Assembly (NCBI RefSeq): GCF_014201355.1
Contig: NZ_JACHEG010000008.1
Location: forward strand, 124,001-188,000
Length of the DNA stretch: 64,000 nucleotides
Direction of reading: 5' to 3'
DNA from: Aliirhizobium wenxiniae
GTDB taxonomy: Bacteria > Pseudomonadota > Alphaproteobacteria > Rhizobiales > Rhizobiaceae
The notes under the pieces were generated by a model. That model was not told the DNA's origin. It searched no databases and saw only the letters and a program-made list of their open reading frames with translations. Positions 6,684 to 14,837 of this stretch are shown piece after piece. The first letter of the stretch is position 1; each line of letters begins with the position of its first letter. The translations under genes were made by a program, and so were the position numbers.

Positions 6684-8756
6684 ATGTGTCTACATATCGA
6701 AATCGAAGACGGTGTGGCTATCGTCACCGTCAACAACCCGCCGGTCAACGCGATCAACAAGAATGTCCGCTGTGGCCTACTGGAGGCAATGGACGTTGCT
6801 TTAGCCGGTAAGGCGAAAAGCATGGTCATCACAGGAAGGGGAAAGGCGTTCGTCGCTGGTGCCGACGCGAAGGAATTCGATGCGCCACCACAAGAGCCTC
6901 ACCTAAATGATGTTCTATCGCGACTTGCGTCACTCCCCATTCCTACCATATGCGCTATTAACGGGGTTGCCCTTGGTGGAGGACTGGAAATTGCATTGGC
7001 CTGTCGCTACCGCGTCGCGTCTCCATCGGCCAGCCTCGGACTGCCAGAGGTGACTCTAGGTATTGTACCGGGCGCCGGCGGAACGCAACGGCTTCCACGC
7101 GCAGTAGGCCTAACCAAGGCTATTGAGCTTGTCGGCTTCGGGAAAGCGATCAGAGCGTCGGAAGCCTTGGCGATTGGGCTTATTCATGCCGTCGCAGACG
7201 ACCCGGTGGCCTTTGCAAAGGCAGTCGATTTGACGGTGCTGTCAGAAATCGAGCCGCTCGATTTGATGCCCACGCCCACTAGCGATACCGCGACCGTCCA
7301 GCACGCCGTCGAACAGGTTGTTCGGAAGTCGGCCGGTCAAATCGCGCCAAAAAAAGCTGTTGATCTCGTTTTGCTCGCCGGATCGTGCGAAATCAGTGAA
7401 GGCCTAGCAAAGGAGCGGGCGACATTCCTGGAGCTCCGTGGCTCAGAGCAGGCCCGTGCCTTTCGACATGTTTTTTTCGCTGAGCGTGCGGCCGTATCTC
7501 GGGGAAGCAACTTCCCATCACCGGAGAGGGAGTTGCGAACCGCTCTGGTCGTCGGCGGCGGCAACATGGGCGCGGCGATCGCATATGCTTTGGCGTCCAG
7601 TGGCTTGAGTGTCACCATTTTGGAAACTGACAACGGCGCTTCTGCTAGGGCAAACGAAAATGCAGACCGGATTTTGGAGCAGGGCAGGTCGCGCGGTCTG
7701 CTAACCGATGGAGAAGCGCAGGCTCTGAAAGCGCGGATAAGCCACCGGGTCAGACATGAGAAACTCGAAGTGGTTGACATAGCGATCGAAGCCGCATTTG
7801 AGGACATGGCCGTAAAAAAGGCAATTTTCGCTTCGCTAATAGCTATCCTTCCGGATACCACGATCCTCGCGACTAACACGTCATATCTCGATGTCAACGA
7901 GCTTGCCTCGGAGATACCAAACCCGGGCCGTTTCGTTGGACTGCATTTCTTCAGCCCCGCTCACATCATGAAGCTTTTGGAGATCGTACGCGGAGATCAT
8001 ACGTCGCCTGAAACGCTCGGTGTCGCATACGCATTGGCCAAGGCCTTGCGGAAGGTGCCAGTTCTCTCTGGTGTTTGTGATGGCTTCATTGGCAACCGCA
8101 TCCTAGCCCGCTATCGTCAAGCGGCCGATATCCTGCTCCTTGAGGGAGCAACGCCGTATCAGATTGATGAGGCCATGCGCGCGTTTGGTATGGCCATGGG
8201 TCCTTATGAGGCGCAGGACATGTCTGGCCTTGATATCGCCTACGCAAATCGTAAACGGCAAAATTTGCGCAAGCGGACGGACGTTCGCTATGTTCCAATT
8301 GCGGATAGGCTTGTTGAAAACCACAAACGACTCGGACGCAAATCTGAGGCGGGCTGGTACGACTACGAAGGGGGCAAGCCTGCTCAATCGCCTACAGTGA
8401 TCGCATTGCTTGAGCGCGCATCGCATGAAGCGAGAGTCGAAAGGCGGGCTTTCAGGCTCTGCGACATTCAAGAGCGCACGATGATTGCGATGATCGCTGA
8501 GGCAGCGTCGATCTTGGAAGAGGGCATAGCCGAGAGATCCGAAGACATCGATCTTGTTTTGATGCACGGCTACGGATTTCCCCGCTGGCGAGGCGGGTTG
8601 CTACACTACGCCGACACTATCGGTTCGAAAAAGCTCTTGGCTCGAATGGAAGAGCTCTCAGCTCAAGACCCGATTAGCTGGCCGATCCCTGATATTATCG
8701 GGCGGCTCGCGTCGTCGAATTCGAGTTTCTCCGGCATCAGCGAGACAATCGTTTGA
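6684..8756 (+). CDS. Enoyl-CoA hydratase / 3-hydroxyacyl-CoA dehydrogenase fusion (FadB/FadJ-like)
   Basis: A 690-residue bifunctional beta-oxidation enzyme that hydrates enoyl-CoA and oxidises the 3-hydroxyacyl-CoA with NAD. The N-terminal crotonase domain has the oxyanion-hole segment GADAKEF and both catalytic glutamates, Glu102 in GGGLEIALAC and Glu122 in GLPEVTLG. The dehydrogenase half starts at VVGGGNMGAAIA (about 291-296) and has the catalytic His421 in GLHFFSPAH; two C-terminal 3HCDH domains follow (CDGFIGNRI, YGFPRWRGG). The start at 6684 follows AAGGTAGGTGA; the frame runs back to 6633 without a better site. It is divergent from the acyl-CoA dehydrogenase operon and ends in a strong hairpin. 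Compare 57782-59908, whose hydratase half has lost the glutamates. Confidence 0.93.
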   Translation: MCLHIEIEDGVAIVTVNNPPVNAINKNVRCGLLEAMDVALAGKAKSMVITGRGKAFVAGADAKEFDAPPQEPHLNDVLSRLASLPIPTICAINGVALGGGLEIALACRYRVASPSASLGLPEVTLGIVPGAGGTQRLPRAVGLTKAIELVGFGKAIRASEALAIGLIHAVADDPVAFAKAVDLTVLSEIEPLDLMPTPTSDTATVQHAVEQVVRKSAGQIAPKKAVDLVLLAGSCEISEGLAKERATFLELRGSEQARAFRHVFFAERAAVSRGSNFPSPERELRTALVVGGGNMGAAIAYALASSGLSVTILETDNGASARANENADRILEQGRSRGLLTDGEAQALKARISHRVRHEKLEVVDIAIEAAFEDMAVKKAIFASLIAILPDTTILATNTSYLDVNELASEIPNPGRFVGLHFFSPAHIMKLLEIVRGDHTSPETLGVAYALAKALRKVPVLSGVCDGFIGNRILARYRQAADILLLEGATPYQIDEAMRAFGMAMGPYEAQDMSGLDIAYANRKRQNLRKRTDVRYVPIADRLVENHKRLGRKSEAGWYDYEGGKPAQSPTVIALLERASHEARVERRAFRLCDIQERTMIAMIAEAASILEEGIAERSEDIDLVLMHGYGFPRWRGGLLHYADTIGSKKLLARMEELSAQDPISWPIPDIIGRLASSNSSFSGISETIV

Positions 8757-8764
8757 AACGGCAA

Positions 8765-8791
8765 AAGCCGAAGGCAGCACGCCTTCGGCTT
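8765..8791. terminator. Bidirectional terminator hairpin
   Basis: Perfect 11-bp arms AAGCCGAAGGC and GCCTTCGGCTT with loop AGCAC, between the convergent fusion gene (stop at 8756) and alcohol dehydrogenase (stop at 8815). A-rich bases precede it, giving a short U-run on the minus-strand transcript. Confidence 0.75.
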
Positions 8792-8814
8792 CATTGGCAG
8801 TTCTGTCACAGTGG

Positions 8815-9888
8815 CTACTGCTTCAGGTCGATCAGTATCTTCAGCTGTGTTCCCGCCGGATCGAGTAGGGCGTCGAACCCATCCTTCACCGCATTATCAA
8901 GCGATACAGTTTTGGTGACGACCTTCCGGGCAGGGATTTGGTCGGAGGCTAGGAGACGCATCACACGGGGCCAAAGCCGACCGGGATAGGCCCATGACCC
9001 GCGAAGATCGATGTCTTTGAACACAACCGTGAACCAGTTGATCGGCGCTTCGCCCTTATGCAAACCGACCTGAACCACCACGCCCTGCTTCCGAACGGCG
9101 TCAACGCAAGTCTGCAGCGCGAGTGTGTTGCCAACGCATTCCAAGGCAACATCGCAACCTACACCGCCTTCGGTCGCCGCCCTAACGGCATCGCCGACGT
9201 CCTGATCTTTGGGGTTTATCGTAACCACATCAGGCAGGATTTCCTTCGCGATCGCCAACCGCGTAGGATTCACATCTGAGAGAAAGAGCTGAGCGGCGCC
9301 GGCTGCTTTTGCGGAAAGAAGCGTCAGGAGGCCAATTGGTCCTGCTCCGGTCACCAAGACTGCATCACCAGGCTTTATGCCACCCCTGTCGCAGGCATAG
9401 ACCGCGACGGCAGTCGGCTCGACGAGCGCCGCATCTTCATCCTTCAATTGATCCGGAATCTTGTAGACGTTGTATCCCTTGAGAAGAGATTGCTGAGCCA
9501 TTCCCCCGCCGATCCAACTCAGTCCGGCAAGCGCCATATTGTCGGAGAGCTGAAAGTCAGCGCGGTCCACATAATAGTCTCCGCCGCGAGGGGTGATGAA
9601 CGGCTGGACCGACACACGGTCACCGACAGTGACATGTGTTACATCCTTGCCGACTTTGGCGACTACGCCGCCATATTCATGGCCCAGCACCTGCGGGCCA
9701 GCTGCCTTAGTGTATGGGTGAGGCTCGGTTGGAACGAAGATTGGCCCGTAGGCATACTCGTGCAAATCCGTTCCGCAGATACCAACGAATCGGTTTTCGA
9801 TCACGACCTCGTCGTCTGCTGGCGTTGTGGGGTCATCTATCTCCTCCAGCAGCAATTTCTTTGCTTCATGAAAACGAAGAGCCTTCAT
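8815..9888 (-). CDS. Zinc-type alcohol/diol dehydrogenase (butanediol dehydrogenase-like)
   Basis: A 357-residue medium-chain dehydrogenase closest in pattern to (R,R)-butanediol and sorbitol dehydrogenases. Likely catalytic zinc ligands are Cys38 (GICGTDLHE), His70-Glu71 (LGHEYGG) and Glu157 (VEPTAVA). The Rossmann motif is GAGPIG at 181-186. The lobe that normally holds four structural-zinc cysteines (after VQPF, residues 96-120) contains no cysteine at all, reading ITPRGGDYYVDRADFQ. It is divergent from the flavin reductase/LLM operon and shares the palindrome at 9999-10014, so it probably oxidises an alcohol made by that operon's monooxygenase. The substrate itself is not shown. Confidence 0.87.
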   Translation of the reverse strand: MKALRFHEAKKLLLEEIDDPTTPADDEVVIENRFVGICGTDLHEYAYGPIFVPTEPHPYTKAAGPQVLGHEYGGVVAKVGKDVTHVTVGDRVSVQPFITPRGGDYYVDRADFQLSDNMALAGLSWIGGGMAQQSLLKGYNVYKIPDQLKDEDAALVEPTAVAVYACDRGGIKPGDAVLVTGAGPIGLLTLLSAKAAGAAQLFLSDVNPTRLAIAKEILPDVVTINPKDQDVGDAVRAATEGGVGCDVALECVGNTLALQTCVDAVRKQGVVVQVGLHKGEAPINWFTVVFKDIDLRGSWAYPGRLWPRVMRLLASDQIPARKVVTKTVSLDNAVKDGFDALLDPAGTQLKILIDLKQ

Positions 9889-9998
9889 CGACTTTCCTCC
9901 CTTTTGGTGACGACTATGACGATCGCGAGATGCTCCAATTCCTTCAGCCGCAAGCGTCCTCCGCTCATCAATAGGTTGTTCGCTTGGCTCGTTTCCAT

Positions 9999-10014
9999 TG
10001 TCTCTTGTGAGACA
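9999..10014. promoter_or_regulatory. Palindrome TGTCTC-N4-GAGACA (candidate activator site)
   Basis: Perfect six-base arms with spacer TTGT in the divergent region between the alcohol dehydrogenase (start 9888) and flavin reductase (start 10146). It is the same motif as at 12539-12554 and 12826-12840, flanking the AcoR-like regulator gene. It is about 110 bases from one start and 132 from the other, a distance suited to an upstream activator site for both. Confidence 0.6.
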
Positions 10015-10145
10015 CGCGACATGCGCTCAGCTGGTTCATCTGGTCCAGTTTTCATGGCCTGACCAACTGATAATTTCCGGTATGCCGTAGCGATCACAGC
10101 GAGATGATTCCTGGTATCGCACGGAAATTAGAGGAGGTCGCCGTG

Positions 10146-10682
10146 ATGATGGCACTTACTGGAGCGCCGGAAACTGTGAAGGAATCCTTCCGCGCGAGCA
10201 TGCGGATCACGGCGGCAAGTGTCTCGCTGATCACCACTACCGATGGCGAGGGCGCCTATCACGGGATGGCCGTGACCAGCGCGGTTTCACTCTCGATGGA
10301 TCCCCCGTCTATGCTCGTTGCGGTCAATCGTTCGGCTTCGATCCATCCGTTCATCGTGGACAACAGGCGGTTCTGCCTCAACCTGATGGGCGATACCCAC
10401 TTCAACCTACTTGAGAGTTTCTCAAGAACCGATCTGCGAGATCGCCGCTTTCTCCCAGAGCATTGGCTCGAAGGTCCAGGCGGTATGCCTGTTCTCCGCG
10501 GTGCTCTCGCATCGCAGGTCTGCTCCGTAGCAGATGCGCATCACTACGATACGCACACCATCTTCGTCGGGATGGTCGAGCACGTCCTTCTGCCTACACC
10601 GAGCGAGGAACGGCTTGTGCCGTTGGTCTGGATGAATGGCTGCCGGGCATCGTTGGCCTCGTCCCAGCAATCGAAACCGTAA
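10146..10682 (+). CDS. Flavin reductase (HpaC/NtaB-like FMN-binding domain)
   Basis: A 178-residue short-chain flavin reductase. The family pattern is visible: FRASMRITAASVSLITTTDGEGAYHGMAVTSAVSLSMDPPSMLVAVNRSASIHPFIVDNRRFCLNLM, then a middle core and FVGMVEHVLL...PLVWMNG. Such proteins use NAD(P)H to make free FMNH2 for a partner monooxygenase; the partner is evidently the luciferase-like enzyme 47 bases downstream. GAGGAGG at 10131-10137 gives starts at GTG 10143 or ATG 10146; the ATG is preferred on spacing. It opens a plus-strand operon with the LLM enzyme and DHBP synthase. One unusual point is the Cys pair at CLNLM and VCSVAD, of unknown role. Confidence 0.88.
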   Translation: MMALTGAPETVKESFRASMRITAASVSLITTTDGEGAYHGMAVTSAVSLSMDPPSMLVAVNRSASIHPFIVDNRRFCLNLMGDTHFNLLESFSRTDLRDRRFLPEHWLEGPGGMPVLRGALASQVCSVADAHHYDTHTIFVGMVEHVLLPTPSEERLVPLVWMNGCRASLASSQQSKP

Positions 10683-10729
10683 TTCCATGAACGCCCCCGT
10701 AGGGCATCTCAAATCAAAGGGAGGTTACA

Positions 10730-11818
10730 TTGAGACTAGGAACTTTCGCTATGCCGCTTCACCCAGCTTCACGTCCGCTTGTTGACGTGCTGGCTGAGAA
10801 CACCGAAAAAATCATCCTTGCCGACAAGCTTGGTTTCGATGAAGCCTGGATAGGCGAACACATTTCATGTGTTACAGAGCCGGTGTCCGCGCCAATGATC
10901 TTCCTGGCGTCGCTTATCTCCCAGACCAAGAATATCAAGTTTGCGACCGGCGTTATCGCTCTCCCGAACCATCATCCTGCAATCGTTGCAGCTGAAGCGT
11001 CGTTGTTCGATCATCTTTCCAAGGGAAGGTTCATCTTCGGCGTCGGGCCGGGCGGCCTTGCGTCCGACATGGAACTCTTTGGAAATCTGGACGGCGACGT
11101 TCGCAATGAACGTATGGCAGAATCCATCTCGACCATTCTCACGATCTGGTCACAGGACCCGCCATACGACATTCCCGGCAAGCACTGGCCGATCAAACTC
11201 ACGGAAATGATCATTCCGGAACTGGGCGTTGGCTCCATGGGCAAGCCCTACCAGAAGCCCCATCCGCCCATCGCGCTGTCGTCGATGTCGCCCGGCAGTG
11301 GAAGCGTTTCCTACGCCGCGAAGAAGGGTTGGATCCCGGTTACGGCGAACTTCTCTCCCGAAAGCACCGTGATCAGCCACTGGCATAAATATGTCGAGGG
11401 ATGCGAGGCTGCCGGCAGGGAGCCGACAGGCAAGAACTGGACGGTGGCGCGTAATATTTTGATCGCGGAAAGCGACGCTCAGGCCGAGGACTGGTTGCTC
11501 GATCCAAAGGGGAGCAACATCTACTACTTTGATTATCTGTGGGAGGTGTTGAAGCGCGCGAACTACACCATCGTTGCCAAGCCCGATGTGAACATGCGCG
11601 ATGAGGATGTCACGGTCGAAAGCATCGTCAAAGCGAGCGTCATTTATGGGTCTTCCAAGACCGTCGCAGAGAAACTTATCGGCCTGCGTGAGCGTTCGGG
11701 TCCGTTCGGCACGTTGCTCATGGCGGGGCTGGATGGGACGGGCGACAACTTGGAACGCGAGAAGCAGTCCATGACACGGCTCGCGCAGGAGGTTTTGCCG
11801 GTCGTGAATGCGGCCTGA
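10730..11818 (+). CDS. Luciferase-like (LLM) flavin-dependent monooxygenase, limonene-monooxygenase-like
   Basis: A 362-residue bacterial-luciferase-fold monooxygenase that would use FMNH2 and O2. It has the family hallmarks MRLGTFAMPLHP, GFDEAWIGEHI, ATGVIALPNHHPAIVAAEA, KGRFIFGVGPGG, NERMAESI and KPYQKPHPPIALSSMS. The layout is reminiscent of LimB, the limonene 1,2-monooxygenase of Rhodococcus, and of related alkane and terpene enzymes, from memory of the family. The start is TTG at 10730 with AGGGAGG six bases upstream; no ATG alternative is well placed. It lies between the flavin reductase and DHBP synthase, which together supply reduced flavin and flavin precursor. The probable first oxygenation enzyme of the island; its substrate is not determined. 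Confidence 0.88.
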   Translation: MRLGTFAMPLHPASRPLVDVLAENTEKIILADKLGFDEAWIGEHISCVTEPVSAPMIFLASLISQTKNIKFATGVIALPNHHPAIVAAEASLFDHLSKGRFIFGVGPGGLASDMELFGNLDGDVRNERMAESISTILTIWSQDPPYDIPGKHWPIKLTEMIIPELGVGSMGKPYQKPHPPIALSSMSPGSGSVSYAAKKGWIPVTANFSPESTVISHWHKYVEGCEAAGREPTGKNWTVARNILIAESDAQAEDWLLDPKGSNIYYFDYLWEVLKRANYTIVAKPDVNMRDEDVTVESIVKASVIYGSSKTVAEKLIGLRERSGPFGTLLMAGLDGTGDNLEREKQSMTRLAQEVLPVVNAA

Positions 11819-11846
11819 TATTGGCTCGAAATTAGGGAGAATTTCA

Positions 11847-12518
11847 ATGCTAATGGATTGGGAGATTTCTCCCGCATCAAAAGACCTTTCTCCGCCCGAA
11901 AGGGCGGAGAGTTCATCCATCGATGACGCAATCGAGATCGTCGCATCTGGTGGTATGGTCATTGTTGTCGACGACCATGATCGTGAGAATGAGGGCGACC
12001 TTATCGCCTCGGCGGCGACGATTACGCCCGAAATCATTGCCTTCATGGTCAACCACTCAACTGGTATCCTCTGTGCATCGATGTCAGATGAGCACGCCGA
12101 TGCATTGGCGCTTCCCCCAATGGTCGCGAGAAATGACGACCCTCAAGCGACCGCATTCACAGTCACATGCGATGCAAAAGCCAGTGGGACGGGTGTTTCG
12201 GCCAAGGATCGTGCCTTGTCCTTCCATGTGCTCGCCAAGCCGACGCCAGACCCCGCGCTTCTTCGCCGACCCGGACACATCTTTCCGCTTCGTGCTCGCC
12301 GAGGCGGTGTTTTCGTAAGGCAGGGCCACACCGAGGCTGCGTACGACATCGTCAGGCTGGCCGGCCACACGCCGGTGGGCGTATTGTGCGAGCTGGTGAA
12401 TCCTGACGGATCCATGATGAGCGGGGTGAGATTGGACGAGTTCGCACGGAAATATGGGCTCCTCAAAGTGTCTGTCGGGCAACTGATCGACTGGCGTCGC
12501 ACCAACAAGGATATCTGA
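11847..12518 (+). CDS. ribB: 3,4-dihydroxy-2-butanone-4-phosphate synthase (RibB-type)
   Basis: A 223-residue DHBP synthase, which converts ribulose 5-phosphate to the four-carbon unit of riboflavin. The acidic motif DDHDRENEGDLI (42-53), ARNDDPQATAFTV, GTGVSAKDRAL, RPGHIFPLRA and the catalytic-region His161 in QGHTEAA are all present. There is no GTP cyclohydrolase II domain. The start at 11847 follows TTAGGGAGA; the frame reaches back to 11808 inside the preceding gene. As the last gene of an operon with a flavin reductase and flavin-dependent monooxygenase, it looks like a dedicated flavin-supply gene rather than the housekeeping copy. A 28-bp palindrome lies just downstream. Confidence 0.9.
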   Translation: MLMDWEISPASKDLSPPERAESSSIDDAIEIVASGGMVIVVDDHDRENEGDLIASAATITPEIIAFMVNHSTGILCASMSDEHADALALPPMVARNDDPQATAFTVTCDAKASGTGVSAKDRALSFHVLAKPTPDPALLRRPGHIFPLRARRGGVFVRQGHTEAAYDIVRLAGHTPVGVLCELVNPDGSMMSGVRLDEFARKYGLLKVSVGQLIDWRRTNKDI

Positions 12519-12532
12519 CCAGAGTGTCTCAA

Positions 12533-12560
12533 CAGCCCTGTCTCAATTGAGACAGGGCTG
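12533..12560. promoter_or_regulatory. 28-bp perfect palindrome containing TGTCTC-N4-GAGACA
   Basis: Arms CAGCCCTGTCTCAA and TTGAGACAGGGCTG make an uninterrupted 28-base palindrome 15 bases after the ribB stop. Its centre, TGTCTC-AATT-GAGACA at 12539-12554, equals the site at 9999-10014. It could double as a hairpin terminator, but there is no T-run; the shared core favours a regulator site. Confidence 0.6.
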
Positions 12561-12825
12561 AACCTGCTTGAGTTTCAGAATATACATGGAGTGGACCGTG
12601 GGCCCGCGATATAAGTGGGTTTGGGAGGAATGACATCTTCATGCAAATTGAGGTGACAAGATAAAGCGCGCCTAAAAAATTCGAAGTTTCAAAATCTTAT
12701 CGTCCCTGCCTTCGAAAGGCTGGTGGTGTCTTGCCGCATGCGAAAGGTAGTCGATGGGACAGTCGCAGTGGTAGGGTTGTCGATGCGCTGGCAATTCGAC
12801 TAGCTTTACGGCGCCTGTTATTACG

Positions 12826-12840
12826 TGTCTCACTGAGACA
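12826..12840. promoter_or_regulatory. Palindrome TGTCTC-ACT-GAGACA upstream of regulator
   Basis: Perfect six-base arms with a three-base spacer (one shorter than the other copies), ending 30 bases before the ATG of the AAA+ regulator. Its closeness to the start suggests overlap with the promoter and negative autoregulation. Confidence 0.55.
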
Positions 12841-12870
12841 ACGCCGCAATGTCTGCTTTGGGAGGAGCAC

Positions 12871-14760
12871 ATGTTGAGTTATGAATTCCGAGCCGAGGAC
12901 AATCTCGTAAGAGAACCGGTTTTGGACGAGATCGCACGCCTGCGGCTTCTCAGAGGCTTCGAGCCGACCAGTCCTTTACCCAACATCGTTGCCGATTCAT
13001 GGAAGCGTTGCCTTTCCGATTACCATCTGACGCCCGATCATGTGCCCCGAGCCGAGGTGCTCACGCACTACGAGTTCAGGTCTCTGGAACAAGACTACCA
13101 GGATCTGCTCGCCGCGGCTGAGCCAGAGGTAGAGAAGCTTTTTCTTCGCTTGGTCGACAGTGAATACCTGGTTTCACTCGCTTCGGCGCAGGGCGTTATG
13201 ATGCTCTTCCGATGCGACCACCAGTTTTTGGGTGACATGTCCCGTCTTGGGGTTCTTCCGGGCTCGGTCTGGGCCGAAGAGCGGCAGGGGACGAATGGCG
13301 TCGGCACTTGCCTAACCTCAGGCAAATCGGTCGTCATCTCGGGCAAGCAGCATTACGGCCTGGCTGCACAAACTCTCTCATGCATCACTGCACCTGTCAT
13401 GGGACGACGGAACATGCTGCAAAGCGTGATCAACGTAACCACCGCCAGAGACAGTGATGATCGGACCAATCGGGTGGTGCTCGATATTGTCGAGCGAACC
13501 GCAAGGCGGATCGAAAACCGGTATTTTGCGCGGACGCACCGCAACAGCAATCTTCTCCGGCTATATTTCGGCTCGGACGGCACTGATTTGGCCGAAGAGG
13601 GCAGAATTGCGGTGGATGATAAAGGTTTAATCATAGACGCCAGTTCGCAAGTTGCATCGCTAACGGGAATGCAGCCGGAGCAGCTCATTGGCAAAACGGC
13701 CGAAGATGTTTTTGCGATGGAGACGTCACTGGCGGACATCCGGCTAGATCGACCGTATCGACTGCCTGGCCGCGATCTGCAAATTGCGATCAGCGGCCGC
13801 GACGCAACGCCGTCCCATGGTCGTTCGACCGGCGTTCGTCGCGGCGCTGCGATGGCGGAAGCATCAATTTACTCCCCAATGATCGGCAGCAGTGCCTTTT
13901 CCGAGGACAACTTCCGGATCGACCCCATTTTGTCGCAACTGCTCGCTAGAGCGGAGCGGCTTTATCGCGCGGGTATTCCGCTCATCGTCAGCGGTGAGAC
14001 GGGGACCGGCAAGACGGCATTTGCTCATATGGTAGCGCGTCGATGCCTCGGTGATGAAACCGAGACGCTTATGATCGATTGCGCGGCCGTGTCCAAGCAA
14101 CAAGCCGGAGCTGCAGTCTTCACGAGCAATCTTCCGCTCCGCGGGACGACCTGCCTTATTTTGGATCGGCTGGAGGAACTCGACGACGAGGGCCAAATAG
14201 CACTTCAAGCGCTTATCGAGAACCGGAGCGCTCGCTCGGATCGACGCTTCGGCGTTATTGCGCTGACGGATAGCGAGTTCGACCAGCTTACGAAAAGTGA
14301 CCGATTGAAAGCTAGCTTGCTCCATCGGCTCAAGGGTGGGACAATCTCATTACCGTCGCTGAGGACCCATCCCGAATTGGAAGAGGTCGTGTTTGGGTTG
14401 TTGAAAATGGAGTGTCTCGACTTAGGACGACCGGACATTCGGCTAAGCGATGACGCCCGCCTCGTGCTGCTGAATTACCACTGGCCGGGGAATGTTCGGG
14501 AGATGCGGAACGCACTGCGCCACGCTGTGGTTCTTTCGGATGCCGGTGCTATAGATCTTGAGCATTTGCCCCAAGACATGGTTTGCGAGATCGCCAAAAC
14601 GGATTTGACGGCCCGTTCGAAATCTCAGGCCTCGCGCATTGAGGCGGCCCTTCGCCACAACGGCGGAAACGTTTCGCTGACTGCCCGGTATTTGGGCGTC
14701 TCTCGAGCGACCCTTTACCGAAAGATCCAGATACAAAATTCGAGAGAAAGGGTTTCCTGA
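12871..14760 (+). CDS. AcoR-like AAA+ transcriptional regulator (GAF-PAS-AAA+-Fis HTH) without GAFTGA loop
   Basis: A 629-residue regulator with the layout of AcoR/MimR-type enhancer-binding proteins. A GAF-like sensor occupies about 85-215 (ERQGTNGVGTCL, QTLSCITAPVMG), a PAS-like segment about 243-310, the AAA+ domain about 345-570 and a Fis-type HTH 585-622 (VSLTARYLGVSRATLYRKI). Walker A is GETGTGKT at 375-382 and the arginine-finger region is WPGNVREMRNAL. The stretch between Walker A and Walker B (about 383-432) is shortened and has no GAFTGA or recognisable variant; Walker B reads LILDRLEEL. It probably cannot remodel sigma-54 polymerase in the usual way and may work with sigma-70 instead. 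GGAGGA precedes the ATG. Flanking TGTCTC/GAGACA palindromes are its likely sites. Confidence 0.9.
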   Translation: MLSYEFRAEDNLVREPVLDEIARLRLLRGFEPTSPLPNIVADSWKRCLSDYHLTPDHVPRAEVLTHYEFRSLEQDYQDLLAAAEPEVEKLFLRLVDSEYLVSLASAQGVMMLFRCDHQFLGDMSRLGVLPGSVWAEERQGTNGVGTCLTSGKSVVISGKQHYGLAAQTLSCITAPVMGRRNMLQSVINVTTARDSDDRTNRVVLDIVERTARRIENRYFARTHRNSNLLRLYFGSDGTDLAEEGRIAVDDKGLIIDASSQVASLTGMQPEQLIGKTAEDVFAMETSLADIRLDRPYRLPGRDLQIAISGRDATPSHGRSTGVRRGAAMAEASIYSPMIGSSAFSEDNFRIDPILSQLLARAERLYRAGIPLIVSGETGTGKTAFAHMVARRCLGDETETLMIDCAAVSKQQAGAAVFTSNLPLRGTTCLILDRLEELDDEGQIALQALIENRSARSDRRFGVIALTDSEFDQLTKSDRLKASLLHRLKGGTISLPSLRTHPELEEVVFGLLKMECLDLGRPDIRLSDDARLVLLNYHWPGNVREMRNALRHAVVLSDAGAIDLEHLPQDMVCEIAKTDLTARSKSQASRIEAALRHNGGNVSLTARYLGVSRATLYRKIQIQNSRERVS

Positions 14761-14784
14761 CCTCAAAGGATCAGAATGGATAAG

Positions 14785-14809
14785 GCCCGGGAGCATAACG
14801 TTCCCGGGC
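14785..14809. terminator. Hairpin between convergent regulator and SDR genes
   Basis: Perfect eight-base arms GCCCGGGA and TCCCGGGC with a nine-base loop, in the 77-base gap between two convergent stops. The T-run is weak (GATTTAA follows). Confidence 0.6.
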
Positions 14810-14837
14810 GATTTAAGCGTGACCCTAAAGTGTTGCT

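Larger units (their letters stand above)
12519..12870. promoter_or_regulatory. 352-bp upstream region of the AAA+ regulator
   Basis: No gene is supported. It contains three copies of the TGTCTC/GAGACA motif: a half-site at 12525-12530, a full palindrome within 12533-12560 and another at 12826-12840. The last lies 31 bases before the regulator's start and probably serves autoregulation. No convincing -24/-12 (GG-N10-GC) element was found. Confidence 0.55.

Noticed and set aside
9889..12870. Sigma-54 -24/-12 promoters
   Set aside because: Candidate GG...GC pairs found had nine-base or other spacings instead of ten, and the neighbouring regulator lacks GAFTGA.
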